A stretch of 64,000 bases of DNA from Anastrepha obliqua (GCF_027943255.1 NC_072896.1:66544501-66608500); one strand, 5' to 3'; positions 1 to 11,470 are shown, numbered from the stretch's first letter. The notes: generated from the letters alone by a model not told the origin. Made by a program: numbers and translations.

Positions 1-1187
1 ACTATCATACTTCTTATCTTTAACAATATTTTCAAATAACTTATATACTGACGAGAGTTTCGAGATTGGTCTGTAATTACAGGTGTAATTTTTTTAGCAC
101 TATATAAAGATATCAGAGGTTAACGATTTATTGCAAATTGACTGGAGGGGCAGAGCAAGAGAAAAAGAACTGAAAGACCATCAGCCTCCGATTTTGTGGA
201 GGGTTTTAAGTTTCTTCTCAACATCTTCCCATGACAGATTCACACAACCTTAGCTAAGATAGCATCTAAAGCACTAACCCAGTTTGAATCAGGTTCATCA
301 TTAACACAATTTTCCTTAAAAAAAAATCAGCAAACAGGCTTACCACTTCACAAGCGGTGGTAGCTGATTTATCATTCAGACAAACCGCAGTTGTAGCACC
401 AGAGTTGGACTTCCTAGGTTTGTTGTATTGCCAAACATATTTAGGATTAGGTTTAATATTGTTTTCAACACTAGAAACACAAAAAACAAAACTTCTTTAA
501 ACCTTCAAATTTTTGCAAATAATGTTTATACAGTGCAAAAAGGTTCTGTTTATTATTTATGTTAAGCTTCTTAAAGAATTCGTTACGCTTATCCTTAATG
601 CTTTTAAGCTCGCATGAGACTCAATGAAGCTGGTATTGCCTTTTTTAAAGGGATATTTACGCGACAAATCACAATCACTTTAGACCGAAAAATAGAAAAA
701 TATTGGTGAACGTCAGAATGAACTTACATCGTATCTACAGAAAAACACAGCTCTAACATTTCAAAAAAATTTCACTTAAAACAGTTTGACACTGCCTTTC
801 TGTTTTAACAGAATGCACCAGCGTAATTGCTTCGATTTTGCAAATTCCGTGCTGCTGTTTAATGTTAAGAAAGCAGCGCCGACTTAGCCAAATTTTTATT
901 ATTTTTGGAGTACTGTTTTGATTACTAAAGCGTTAAAGAGTGGCACCTTTGCTGGCAACTTAAGTTAGTGCTAACGGGCACTAACAAGCGCCAAGGGGGG
1001 TGTATGCTTCGTATTTGCATATTTTTGCTGTGCTTATGGACGTTCCGATACAAGTAAATGTAAATATAAATACGCTCGTTGTGATTTCAGTGAAACTATC
1101 GTCGGTACTTGTCGATTCAATAATGTTTTCAAAAACCAAGTATAAATATTTCACTTAATTGTATATACAACAGAATTTAACGATTTA
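1..1187. other. Non-coding, AT-rich, no gene seen
   Basis: No open frame with recognisable protein similarity, no RNA gene and no clear repeat border is visible here. It lies far downstream of the minus-strand adhesion gene. Confidence 0.5.
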
Positions 1188-1507
1188 AAAATAAATAAAT
1201 AAATAATTGGCGCGTACACTTCTGTTAGGTGTTTGGCCGAGCTCCTCCTCTTATTTGTGGTGTACGTCTTGATGTTATTCCACAAATGGAGGGACCTACA
1301 GTTCCAAGCCGACTCCGAACGGCAGATATTTTTATGAGGAGCTTTTTCATGGCAGAAATACACTCGGAGGTTTGCCATTGCCTACCGAGGGGCGACCGCT
1401 ATTAGAAAAATGTTTTTATTAATTTTGCTTTCACCGAGAATCGAACCAACGACCTCTCTGTGAATTCCGAATGGTAATCACGCACCAACCCATTCGGCTA
1501 CGGCGAT
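1188..1507 (-). mobile_element. tRNA-derived SINE, near full length
   Basis: Read on the minus strand, the element starts at about 1507 with a tRNA-like head. The A-box-like string TAGCCGAATGGG is at 1500-1489 and the B-box-like GGTTCGATTCT at 1447-1437, the two internal RNA polymerase III promoter boxes. A tRNA-unrelated body follows, then a tail of TTTA repeats at about 1206-1188. The same body recurs at 20589, 22231, 23335, 26588 and 53879. It makes no protein, so by family knowledge it must borrow a LINE's reverse transcriptase. The head looks closest to a serine- or leucine-type tRNA with a long variable arm (inference). This is the best-preserved copy together with 23335-23634. Confidence 0.85.
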
Positions 1508-1890
1508 TTACTTATGTTTTTTTACTCCCAATGCGATCAGCTTTCATGCAGGAACTCCTAAAATATATACGAACCCAAATACGCCAGCGCCCCAGTATTG
1601 AAAGTGCTCGGTGGTAACAAATTCAGAGGATGTACTCCTTTGCGCTGAAATGACCAATTGGAGAATAACTTACCTTTGCTTCATGCTTCTAGTTAGCAGT
1701 AATTAACGGAATAAACATTTGCATTTCTTTGAACTCAGCCAAAAGTTGCCAATAGTTGTAGAACAGATAGTCGTACGAAGGGACCAGTGGCGAATCCAAA
1801 TGTCATGGAAACAAAGCGATTTATTCTGTATTCTATCCAAATATATATATTTTTTTGTTTGTATATTTTTTTTAATTTTCATTCTAACTA
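1508..1890. other. Non-coding spacer
   Basis: Nothing recognisable was seen between the SINE and the fold-back element except AT-rich sequence. Confidence 0.4.
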
Positions 1891-3100
1891 CACTTCTCAC
1901 AAAAATTAAGGGAACAATAAAATTTCCTAAATTTCTTAGTGATTTTTGAGAAGCTGTATTTCGGTGAAAAATGGTCGCACGGAGATCCAACAAAAAACAA
2001 TTTGAAGCTTTAAATTTCTAGTTTTAAGATCTTTGAGCAACACATTTTTTATTTAAAGGTTATTTTGTAATCGTCACTTAAATGGCAACACAAACATTTT
2101 CGAAATTCTTTCCTTTTTTTTATTGCACGGGCTTGGCAAAAGTTTTCCGACTAAAACTAGCCATACAGTCAACTAGTTTGATTATTCAGCTTCAATTTGC
2201 TTTTTTTGAATTCTCGCTACGATCATTTCTCTCTGATAAATCCGCATTTTACGAAAAAAGACCATTTCATCTTTGATCATTGATATCTCAGCAACTAAAA
2301 AACCCCACAATAAATGGGACAATGGTTTTGGAAAGTATAATAAATTTCCTATAAGATCCTAATTCAATTTTTGAGAAAAATTTTTTTTTTCCCTTAACGT
2401 TGGTTTGAAATGAACGCAAAAAAAGCCTTTTTACGGTTTTTCAGAAAATCTATCACTCACTTACAAATATTAATGTGGGGACTCGTGTTTCCAGGGATTT
2501 TTACAGTTTAATATATTATTTCATTAATAACCATGTAAATTTTTAAATCGATCCATCAAGCCGTTTTTCTGGACCGATTCACCAAAATTTTACAAAAGAA
2601 TTAACGGAACAGGTGCATTGTTTTTAAACACTGGCAAAACATTATTCCATAAAATTGAAAAAACATTTTCTTTTCAACTTTTTCGCATTTTTGCATTAGT
2701 ATCTTATTAAATAAAAAATAAAAACAAAAAAATAAAGTTTCAAGTGGTCTTTTTTCGCAAAAAGCGCATATCTCAGAGAGAAATGATCGTAGCGTGAATT
2801 CAAAAAAAGCAAATTGAAGCTAAATAATCAAGCTAATATAGTTGACTGTATGGCTAGTTTTAGTCGGAAAAATTTTGCCAAGCCCGTGCAATCAAAAAAT
2901 TTCGTCATTTAACTGACGTATACAAAATAGCCGTTAAATAAAAAAATTTGTTGCTCAAAGATCTTAAAACTAAAAGTTTAGAGCTTCAAATTGCTTTTTG
3001 TCGTAACTCCGTGCGTCCATTTTTCACCGAGATACAGCTTCTCAAAAATCACTAAGAAATTTAGGAAATTTTATTGTTCCCTTAATTTTTGTGAGAAGTG
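1891..3100. mobile_element. Long-inverted-repeat DNA element (fold-back, TA-flanked)
   Basis: The two ends are inverted copies of each other: the left arm (1891 to about 2278) begins CACTTCTCACAAAAATTAAG and the right arm (about 2736 to 3100) ends with its complement. The arms are some 360-390 bp with scattered differences, and flank about 460 bp of AT-rich core without coding capacity. The dinucleotide TA is on both sides (1889-1890 and 3101-3102), as expected for target duplication in the Tc1/mariner superfamily. Long arms occur in some Tc1-like elements, so this is probably a non-autonomous relative. Family assignment is inference; arms, termini and TA flanks are seen directly. Confidence 0.8.
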
Positions 3101-3102
3101 TA

Positions 3103-4060
3103 AGGGAGAATGGGGAGTTGTGAGACGGGTTTTGTTTTTGGACCCGTACTACTCAAAATCTTAATATTCTGCATATGTCAACGATGGAATCTTTAGTCAA
3201 TGAATACTGGAAGCTATTGGTATGGCCTATTTAACAAAACTACAATTTTTCTTAAAATTAAAATTGTATATAATAATATAAAGTATAATACAAAATACAA
3301 AAATGTGGGGAATTGTGAGACACCATGGTTTAAATCAATAAAAATTACTTACATATTTTAGTTGTTAGTTCTTTATTAAGATGAAAAATAAAAAAGAAAA
3401 GACAATTGTTATAAAAAGGTGTATAAAAAATGCAATGCCATCAATCTGATGATTCGCAGTGAGAACATGTATAATAACCAGTTCGTAAATTGGCACACTT
3501 TAGGTTCACAGCTCGATCGCATACATTGCAATGAATGGAGTTATTTCTGCTTAACTTTTTCGGCATTGCACCTTTGCAGATGATATATATACAAACAATA
3601 CATGAATATTGCGAGGTACTTATGAAAGATGCGTTAAAACGGCGAAAAAAACGGTGTCTCACAACTCCCCACATTTGCTGTCTTACAACTCCCCAAATCG
3701 TTTTTTTTTATAAATGGCCGCGTAGTCATAAACACATCGAACGTTCATGCCCAAGTGAATGTGTAAATTCAAAGCTAATAGGACAAATAATAATTTGTAT
3801 ATATTAACATTTGCAATTTGCTTCAACAACTGATCGAATGTATCGCAAAACAAATGATGAAAAAACTTACCGAGACATTCCAAAACACAGTAACTGGAGA
3901 GACGCGTCGAATGCGTGTAAATATGACCAATCCTAGCTGAAAAGTGAGATCGCATCGAGAACACTTGTTGACACTTAAAATCGAATGTAAACAAATGAAT
4001 AATGCCGAAAGGTAACAATGTCTCACAACTCCCTGTGTCTCACAACTCCCCATTTTCCCC
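3103..4060 (-). mobile_element. Non-autonomous TA-flanked DNA transposon with repeated 15-mers
   Basis: The ends are 24-bp inverted repeats (3103-3126 and 4060-4037) matching at 22 of 24 positions, with TA at 3101-3102 and 4061-4062. The 15-mer GGGGAGTTGTGAGAC or a one-base variant occurs six times: at 3112 and 3307 in plus orientation, and at 3656, 3680, 4020 and 4037 in minus orientation. Such terminal and subterminal repeats are typical transposase-binding sites. A cysteine-rich coding remnant lies at 3674-3441. TA duplication plus a PHD-like C-terminal domain suggests a pogo/Tigger or related Tc1-mariner group element (inference). Most of the transposase is absent. Confidence 0.75.
3441..3674 (-). 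pseudogene. PHD-like zinc-binding remnant of a transposase C-terminus
   Basis: The 77-codon minus frame carries paired cysteines in the order C-x2-C, then C-x2-C around residue 50, a lone C about 10 residues later, and a final C-x2-C (CSHC). This resembles the PHD-like finger at the C-terminus of some insect transposases. No DDE catalytic domain is left upstream, only about 340 bp before the element end. It is probably a relic kept inside a deletion derivative, not an expressed gene. Confidence 0.5.
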
Positions 4061-4062
4061 TA

Positions 4063-5164
4063 GTTAATAGTAGTTAAGTAACTAACGAAAAGTTTGTTTA
4101 GGGTTTTGTGTTATAAAAATGAGTTATGATGATCTGCACACTCTTTGTAGAGTAGTTGGCTGCTTAACATGGTGAGAGCGCTTCTTTATGTATAATATGG
4201 CATATTTTGGGATGACCGCATCAACTGGCTTAATACCAAGATTGCGTACGAGATCGCTACTGCGAATGCTAATTTTGTTTGTAACTTTTGTGTTTGCAAG
4301 GTATTGCTGGTGCTTGAGCAACCCCATAGTTGGATTCCATACGTCCATATGGATTTAAGTATCTGGGTTATTGTATGTGGATAAAACAGGTCGCTTACCC
4401 ATAAGCCAGATCATGCTTCGGTCATTTTCATTTTCCTATATCTAAATATAAACAAATTCCATATATTCATTGATCGCAAAACACTGTACATACCTGCCTA
4501 TTTGTTTTGTCAGCACTTTTGTTGCCGCCACATAAAATGTTGGCTAATTTGTTGCCAACACAGCGCTATGTCGGAGAGAGAAAAAACCAAATCAATATTT
4601 TACATTTATACAAATAATTTATTTCAGTTTGTTTCCGTTTCGCAATATAATAGTTAGATGGTCGCTTTTCAGCTGAATATACGATATCATTTATTTTAAT
4701 GTACATAAGTATATTTTAATGTTCTAGGTATGTATGTATGTATGCATGTGAGTTAATTATGCGTTTAGATTTTGGTCTGCTGCACACAATTTTAGGTTTT
4801 TCTGTTTTTGTTTTTGATTATGATTAATGCATGCTCATGTGTGTGTGTTTGCGTTTTATTAGTTTTGTTACGTCACATATACATACATACAAATGTAATT
4901 GGTATTCCAAACAAATTTTTAGCTGAAAATGCAAATTGGTATTTAGCTTTGGCTGTTAACGGCATACTTTGTTGCATTTCTATTTTGTATTTAAAATTTT
5001 GCATTCTTTGTCTTTTGCGCAGTTCAATTCATGGCTATTAGTGAGTGTGCTTGTATGTAGGTGTATGTGTGTTAATAGCGATGCGTTATTATTATGTTTG
5101 TTCGAAGCATTGAAATCACTGAATTAGTACAAATACATATTTATATTTGTCCTATGTAAGTGTA
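4063..5164. other. Non-coding, AT-rich
   Basis: No gene seen. Short TATG-type simple repeats occur near 4728-4748. The open frames here have low-complexity translations and no recognisable domain. Confidence 0.45.
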
Positions 5165-6587
5165 TTAGGCTGGTTCTTATTTGGTAATGAATTTTATATT
5201 CCGAAATTTCTACGTGGAACCCTGTAAGCTCTTTCTTTTAACGAAAAAAGTTTTTCATGAACAAAATTTATTTTAACCCATGGCTTTTGGAACTAAAAGT
5301 TCACAATTCCTCTAATATAAAAGGAATTTTTCGCGGTATTTTGGTGGTTAAATTGAATAAATTTGCATAAATGATTAATTGGCTTAATGGCAAAACTGAG
5401 TTGGTGTTGTGTTAAAAAAACGTTTTATTTCACTTTTTCGTTTGGTACTTTAACATCGTAGAATCTACCTCTGACACAGTGCGGTCAGCTTTTCTTGCGA
5501 TCCAGGAAAAATTGCATATGCATGTGAAGCTATAGATTTTATATAGTAAAGCTGCATACTCAGTTTTTCATTTTCTTAGTCATTCAATTTTCTGGAAGAC
5601 TTTAATGTTTTAAAGGGGAATACGTAAGCAGAGGTATCCATTGCTTATAAGTAGAAAAATTAAAAACAAATCGAAAAGAACAAGTAAGACTTCATTTTAG
5701 GAGAAAATTCAAACACTTGGAGGCTGTCCTTCGCTGGTAGTGAGGCTGAAACGCAATAGAGCGATTTCATGTCAAGTGATATATTGTTTTGGACTTGGTC
5801 TTAAATTTTTCTGAAAATTGTTTATTTCTGGACTTAAGTATAATAAGAAGTAAACAGATTCTATTTTTTTTTTAATTTTATAATTTTGAGATTTTTCGAT
5901 AATTAAAATTTTGAATTTTGGTAATAAGTTTTTTAAGTAAAACTATTTCCTATTCCCTTTAGCATTGCCATAATTTTGTTATTTTTATATTTTCGAATAA
6001 AATACATATACTTCAAAAAAAAAAAAAAACAAATTTGTTTGAAATTTTTTTTTTCCTTTTTTGTGGAAAATTTTTGAAAACAAAGTTTTTGTCATTTGTG
6101 AAAAATACTTTCTCTTTGATTTTTTTGTTTAATATTTTCATTAATAGACTATACTCAGTAATTCCTCAAAGTGTCATAATGAAATCCCCATAACTTTTCG
6201 AGTTATATTCAAATATGGTAAATTCAGCGAACCCGTGAGAATACATACAATCCTCCAGCGAAGCGCGTATGGTGTCACGTAGATTTGCAAACTGGCCGAA
6301 GCGTTGCTAAGTAAATATAATAATTATGGTTTCGTTTCTTCACAACACTTTTGCTCTTCCACGCTGTACAAATGCTTGAATGTTGCACCCACCGCAATAA
6401 AAAGGTATGTTTTTTTTCCTGCCCAGAGAGGAGCAAAAACCACAGCGAATATGTAAGTTCTTTATCTGTTACACGCACTTTTTATTATTAACTTTTTAAG
6501 TAATAAGCTGATATTCAGAGCAAGCAACATCGAGCACATTCTCGCCGGATTACACTTCTTATTAAATAATAAGGCTGTAAGGCTTTT

Positions 6588-6652
6588 TGGCGGCTGCCGT
6601 AGCCGAATGGGTTGCGACCGTGACTACCATTTAGAATTCAGAGACATAATGG
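6588..6652 (+). mobile_element. SINE head fragment
   Basis: Only the tRNA-like 5' part of the SINE is present, including the A-box-like TAGCCGAATGGGTTG. Similarity stops soon after, before a recognisable B box. A 3'-truncated copy is unusual for a retroposon and suggests later deletion. Confidence 0.65.
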
Positions 6653-6999
6653 TAGGACTTGTTGCTGAAAAACAATGAAAATCTCTTCTATTCTGTACAA
6701 GAAAATTTAAGGGCACTCAACAGCCACCACGTAAGGACTACAGATAATTTTTGGAGCTCACAATGATATTTTTTGAAGAAATAAAATATCAAAGCTTTTA
6801 TGCAATCTAAAGTTTTTTGCTGCACTCTGAAACTTCAATCAACCAAAGTCGGAAAAAATGGGATTCTACAGTTTTAAATTACATAAAACCATGTAGTTTT
6901 CTCTGCTATTTGCTATTTAATAGACGAAGTACGCTAGTCATCAAACAAGCAGTCGGCGCAGTTTTAATTTTAAAGTAGTAGGAGGCTTTTCTTCTACAG

Positions 7000-7535
7000 C
7001 AACCAGTATTAACACCTATAATAATGTTAGTCATGAAATCCAATGGAGCTGAAAACAAGTGCTAATTTGGACTAAGTTGGCAATTGAGTAGTAAAGTCCT
7101 CTCCCGACGCACAAAACTTATACTTTATCGGTTTCTCATAATACCCGTCCTATTGTACATGTAGCGTAAACTCTTGGCCGAAGATAATAACTGGTGATGA
7201 GGTCTTCGGAAAGTTTGAGTGAAGATTTTCGAGTATTTGCGCTTACGACTGAATAACGAGCTTTATGAGTTTAATGAGTTTTACGGCGACATGGACATAG
7301 TGCAGCGAATAAAGATCCAGCGGGTGCACTGGCTAGGCCATAAAATCCGAATGGATACAAACGCTCCAGCTCTTAGAGTATTCGATGCGGAAAAGATCAG
7401 TTGAAAAAATAATTGGCTTCACTTGGTGTGTTTAGCTGGCGCCATTAGCGCGAGAGAGCACCGACTGGCGCGCTTCGTTGAAGTCGACCAAACTCGCTTA
7501 AGCGGTTATCGCGCCAATCACGAAGAAGATTTAAC
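7000..7535 (+). pseudogene. RTE-like LINE, 3' fragment (plus copy)
   Basis: Disrupted frames match the end of an RTE-like reverse transcriptase. Near 7065-7140 there is a segment like LSSKVLSRRTKL followed by the PVL turn seen in the 7548-8205 copy. At 7310-7390 is the HWLGHKIRMDTNAPALRVFD motif typical of the C-terminus of this LINE group. The copy ends at cgcgccaat and GAAGAA at 7513-7530. The YADD catalytic region is missing. It sits tail-to-tail with the next feature. Confidence 0.7.
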
Positions 7536-7547
7536 AAATGAACCAGG

Positions 7548-8205
7548 CTCTTTTCTTCTTCTTAATTAGCGCGATAACCGCTTACGCGATTTTGAGGGAA
7601 TTTAACAAAGCGCGCCAGTCGTTTCTTTCTCGCGCTAACCGGCGCCAATTGGACACACCAAGTGAAGCCAAGTCCTTCTCCACCTGATCTTTCCAACGCA
7701 GAAGAAGCCTTCCTCTTCCTCCACTACCACCAGCTGGTACCGCATCGAATACTTTCAAAGCCGGAGCGTTTGTATCCATTCGGACGACATGACCCAACCA
7801 ACGTAGCCGCTGGATCTTTATTCGCTGCGCTATGTCTATGTCGTCGTAAAGCTCATAAAGCGATATTCGCCGTTGCCAACGTGCAAAGGTCCAAAAATCT
7901 TACGCAGAATCTTTCTCTCGAACACTCCAAGCGTCGCTTCATCGGATGTTGTCATCGTCCAAGCTTCTGCGACATACGTTAGGACGGGCATGATCAGAGT
8001 CTTGTAGAGTGTTAGTTTTGTTCGTCGAGAGAGGACTTTACTGCTCAGTTGCCTACTTAGTCCAAAGTAGCACTTGTTGGCAAGAGCGATTCTACGTTGG
8101 ATTTCAAGGCTGACATTGTTATCGGTGTTAATGCTGGTTCCTAAATAAACGAAGCCTTTTACAACCTTGAAATTATAACTGCCAGCCTCTTTTACCAAGC
8201 TGTTT
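7548..8205 (-). pseudogene. RTE-like LINE, 3' fragment (minus copy)
   Basis: Two minus frames (8198-7836 and 7797-7582) together give the C-terminal third of an RTE-like reverse transcriptase: the thumb-like LGTSIN...SRRTKLTLYKTL...FGPL segment, then GHVVRMDTNAPALKVF and SNWRRLARERNDWRAL. A frameshift near 7800-7836 separates them. The reading frame runs straight into the 3' simple repeat (GAA units) at 7565-7548, so there is almost no 3' untranslated region. The protein would have copied the element's own RNA; this copy is 5'-truncated and dead. Confidence 0.8.
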
Positions 8206-8739
8206 AATAGCTAAGAAATGTGTGAATTTTGTAAATTGTTTGATATGATTTAGTAGAGGTATTTAATTTTAGGAGAGTGATCTCTTTGAGTGGTCTCAGA
8301 ATGATTTTTTCCAATGAAAATATATTTAAAATCGTGAATTAATCTAGTGAAGGATGCTGCAGTAAAGGGAATTAAATTAATGCAAAGATATAACGCAGCA
8401 TTTACAATGTATGAAAATCTACTGCAATATGCATACTTGTGATTGATCTAACTAAATTTGAAATATTCTTCGTCAAGTTGATAAAAATTATAGAAAAAAA
8501 TGTCCCCCATAAAAAAGAAAAGCCATGCATGTTACTGAGGAGAGCCCAAAAAGTTAAACATAGCAGTCGAATATGTAAAATTGTTTTTGTAATACCAGAC
8601 GGGTTAAATTAAAAATTAGTTTTTTTTCTTATTTTAATTTTAGGCTAAAATATCAGGCCGTTGTTTTTTATATTTATATATCTATTAGGAGGATTTCTAC
8701 ATTCAAATTTTTGATTTAGAATTACAAGAACCAGCCTAA

Positions 8740-9953
8740 TGTGTTTACATACATAAATTTCGGAACGATTTTCTAAATATATAGACGTATAAGTTGCCTT
8801 GTTTATATATTTATAATAGTTTCATATTTCGAGTGGGGCTATAATTTTGGCACATAACAACAATTGGAGACTATAGTAAGGCTTTACAATGGTAGCAGAG
8901 ACAACATATTGTAATAAATATACATACTCGTATTTACGGTATTATCTAGAGGTGTTTATGCATACATATACGTGGTATGCGAATTTAAATGTAAGTGTCT
9001 CTAATAAAATGTTACATTATAAAATGTATTGAATCCTATTAAATCCTATACTATTTGTCTGCTTAAGCGTTTAGAGTGTAAATATTTTATTGTGGTTGGT
9101 GTTTTATTATTAATTAATTATGTTATCAACGAAATTCGCAATATATCGATACAAATTCTGGCTCATTGCAATTACATGCGTTCTTCAAATATAAGCTTAC
9201 ATAAATTGTAATTGCAATATATATTAGTTAGTAAATTTATTTGGCAATTAAAGTATCATTTCAACATGTTTGAATTTTTGGATTTTAACTCATTTCTTAA
9301 TATACATACATTTTAATACGCTTTTTATTTGATTATTTTTTGGCGTTTCTTTTAAAAATTTGGCTAGTCAATTATATTACTTGGATAAGTAGAAATACGA
9401 ATTCGTTTCTATATAATTTTTCTTTTTTCCCTCTTCATACAATTAGTGAACAACTGGCGTTCATATAAGCGAGTTTATTTATTGTGATTATACTAGTTTT
9501 GTGATTGTGTATTTATATTAGTTTTAGTTTTCTCATAAAATATCAAATATCTTTTTTTATTCTAAAAAACTAAAGCAAGCTAATAGTTTAGAGAATGCAC
9601 CAACTTAACCAAGTGACGCGGAACGGTTGTGTGTATTAGCCGATTGGGGGTTTCAGGGCTTTCGGTGCTATGTAGCGTTTTCTGAGAGCACACAGTGCTT
9701 TACTAACGCAATGAATGTAACGCGGACTACAATTTGTACCATCTTTTAATCATAAGTGACTTGCTAGGTATGCAACCCTAAGAAATATAGTTCCAGCGGG
9801 TGGCAAAACACTACTCAATTCGAAGCTACCATAATCATAATAGACTGAGAGGATAGCGGAAAGCTTAAGATTTGTTTTTTATTTTTATTATTAGGGACCT
9901 TTCTAAAGTAACGTCTAGATGTCAGTTATGAAAAATTCCTAAGCATTTGCAAG
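8740..9953. other. Non-coding, AT-rich
   Basis: No gene or recognisable repeat seen between the possible inverted-repeat border and the mariner-like element. Confidence 0.45.
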
Positions 9954-9955
9954 TA

Positions 9956-11228
9956 CAGGGTGAACGATATGAAGTGTTACCTATTCAGAACACCATAACT
10001 TTTTTGTGTGAAATTAGTTTTTATTGATTTCAAAGACAAAATTGTTCAAAAATGATTACAATTTTAACATATATTCACTTTAGCTCGACATGACCACCTT
10101 TTGCCTTGGCTATAGCCTTCAAACGGTCAAAAAATGAAATGCATGCTGCACGAATGTGATCTTGAGGTATTTTGGCCCATTCTCGCATAATCACTTTTTC
10201 AGCGCATCCATACTGGCATATTTTTTAGTACTCACTTTGTTCTCCAAAATGGACCAGATGGAATAGTCCATCGGATTTGCGTCTGGTGAATTCGAAAGCC
10301 ATTGTGTGGACGAAATGAAGTGTGGAACATGATTTTTTAACCGTTCTTGGTTCACACGAGCTTTATGAGACGGTGCCGATCCCTGTTGGAACGTCCATGG
10401 TCTACATCTAAAGCAGCTTCTAAAACATTTTCCCGATAATAAGTCGCAATCAATTTGACACCAGGCTCGATAAAAACGATTGGAGAGCGTCCATCAGCGG
10501 TCACTGCGGCCCAAACCATTACTTGCGATGGGAAATTGCTTCGAGTGGCCATACGTAGGCTCAAATTCTCGTATGGGCGTTCGGTCAAGTAAACACGATC
10601 GTTTTGAGTGTGTATGAACTGCTCCTCAATGTTAGGAAATTCGCCACGTTCGTGCAAGCGCAACAACTCCTTTGCTCTTTCGCACCGAACTTTTTTTTGC
10701 TGGGGTGAAAGATCGTGTGCTTTTTGGAACTTGTAAGTCTTGACCTTGAGCTCATTTTTCAATATGCGTCGAATGCTGTGTTGCGATATTTTCAGTTCTT
10801 TCGCCATTTTTATTCCACTTCGACGTGGATTTCGTTCAAGTCGAGCCTTCACTTTCCGAACCATTTATGGCGTTGTTGCGGTTTTTTTTGGGTCCACCTC
10901 GATAGCGTTTTGCAATGCTACCAATGTCATTGTAACGTTTTATAGTGCGATACACAAACATTTTACTCACTTTGCGGTGACTGAGCTCACGAACAATGGC
11001 TGGTTGTGATTTTCCAGCCAAATATAACGCAATCACACTATTACGTAGAATTCTATCACAGAAAAAACAAATTCAACAAAACTGAGACGCAAATGCTTTT
11101 GATGGCTTATAAACAATATACTATATTGAACTGTCATTAGAACAATTTTGACGTTAATGTCATGAGCTGTTTTTTTTTATATCTGATAAATAGTGTGAAG
11201 TTGGTAACACTTCATATCGTTCACCCTG
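9956..11228 (-). mobile_element. Mariner-like element, DD37D type, complete ends
   Basis: Perfect 26-bp terminal inverted repeats are present (9956-9981 and 11228-11203), the outer part reading CAGGGTGAACGATATGAAGT, with TA on both sides (9954-9955, 11229-11230). The 1273-bp length and single minus-strand transposase fit an IS630-Tc1-mariner element. Identical ends suggest fairly recent insertion, yet the transposase is broken. The element sits downstream of the adhesion gene. Confidence 0.9.
10085..11045 (-). pseudogene. DD37D mariner-like transposase, inactivated
   Basis: The minus-strand frames (11036-10836 and 10864-10352, continuing to about 10085) give N-terminal helix-turn-helix domains (LYLAGKSQPAIVREL; then RRSGIKMAKELKISQHSIRR) and a DDE catalytic core. 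The element would cut and paste itself at TA sites. Breaks: a frameshift near 10862; an apparent small in-frame deletion at about 10640, removing the residues that normally hold the first catalytic aspartate just before EEQFIH; loss of the second aspartate (QQGSAPSH where QQDGAPSH is usual); and a frameshift near 10180. The third aspartate is in NSPDANPMDYSIW. Counting from the site of the second to the D of PMDY gives 37 residues, hence DD37D (maT-like) rather than classic DD34D mariner. Confidence 0.8.
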
Positions 11229-11239
11229 TACATAGATGT

Positions 11240-11470
11240 ACAATTTTACACAAATTGATAAAATTATTGAAACTTATTATGAAAATGGTCGATCTTTATC
11301 GCAAAATGAGTGATTTTCTGTTGAGAATATTGCTGTAGGAGCGCGAAGTGTTGCTGAACAGCTTAAAGCCTTCAGCAGTCTATCTCGGCGTTCTCACTAG
11401 TTAGACATTAAAAGGAATCGACTATTTGGCAGATTTACCTGTAAATGTGCTCAGGGTGAACATTTAAATG
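11240..11470 (+). pseudogene. Fragment of a DUF4817/DD41D-type transposase N-terminus
   Basis: A broken plus frame reads like the N-terminal helix-turn-helix of the insect transposase group also seen at 52.1 and 60.3 kb: IETYYENGRSLSQNE, then after a deletion ENIAVGARSVAEQ and a serine/arginine stretch. No catalytic part remains. It begins about 10 bp beyond the end of the DD37D element. Confidence 0.5.

Larger units (their letters stand above)
5165..8739. repeat. Possible large element bounded by short inverted repeats
   Basis: The string TTAGGCTGGTTCTT at about 5165 recurs as its complement at about 8739, and similarity continues weakly inwards. Between them lie AT-rich non-coding sequence, a SINE head and two RTE-like LINE fragments, which could be later insertions. 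No target duplication is clear and no transposase was seen, so the pairing may be accidental or reflect two separate copies of one repeat. Confidence 0.3.

Noticed and set aside
1437..1500. A genuine tRNA gene at the A/B box motifs
   Set aside because: No closed acceptor stem or proper anticodon loop could be drawn, and the same head is attached to the same repeat body elsewhere, so it is a SINE.
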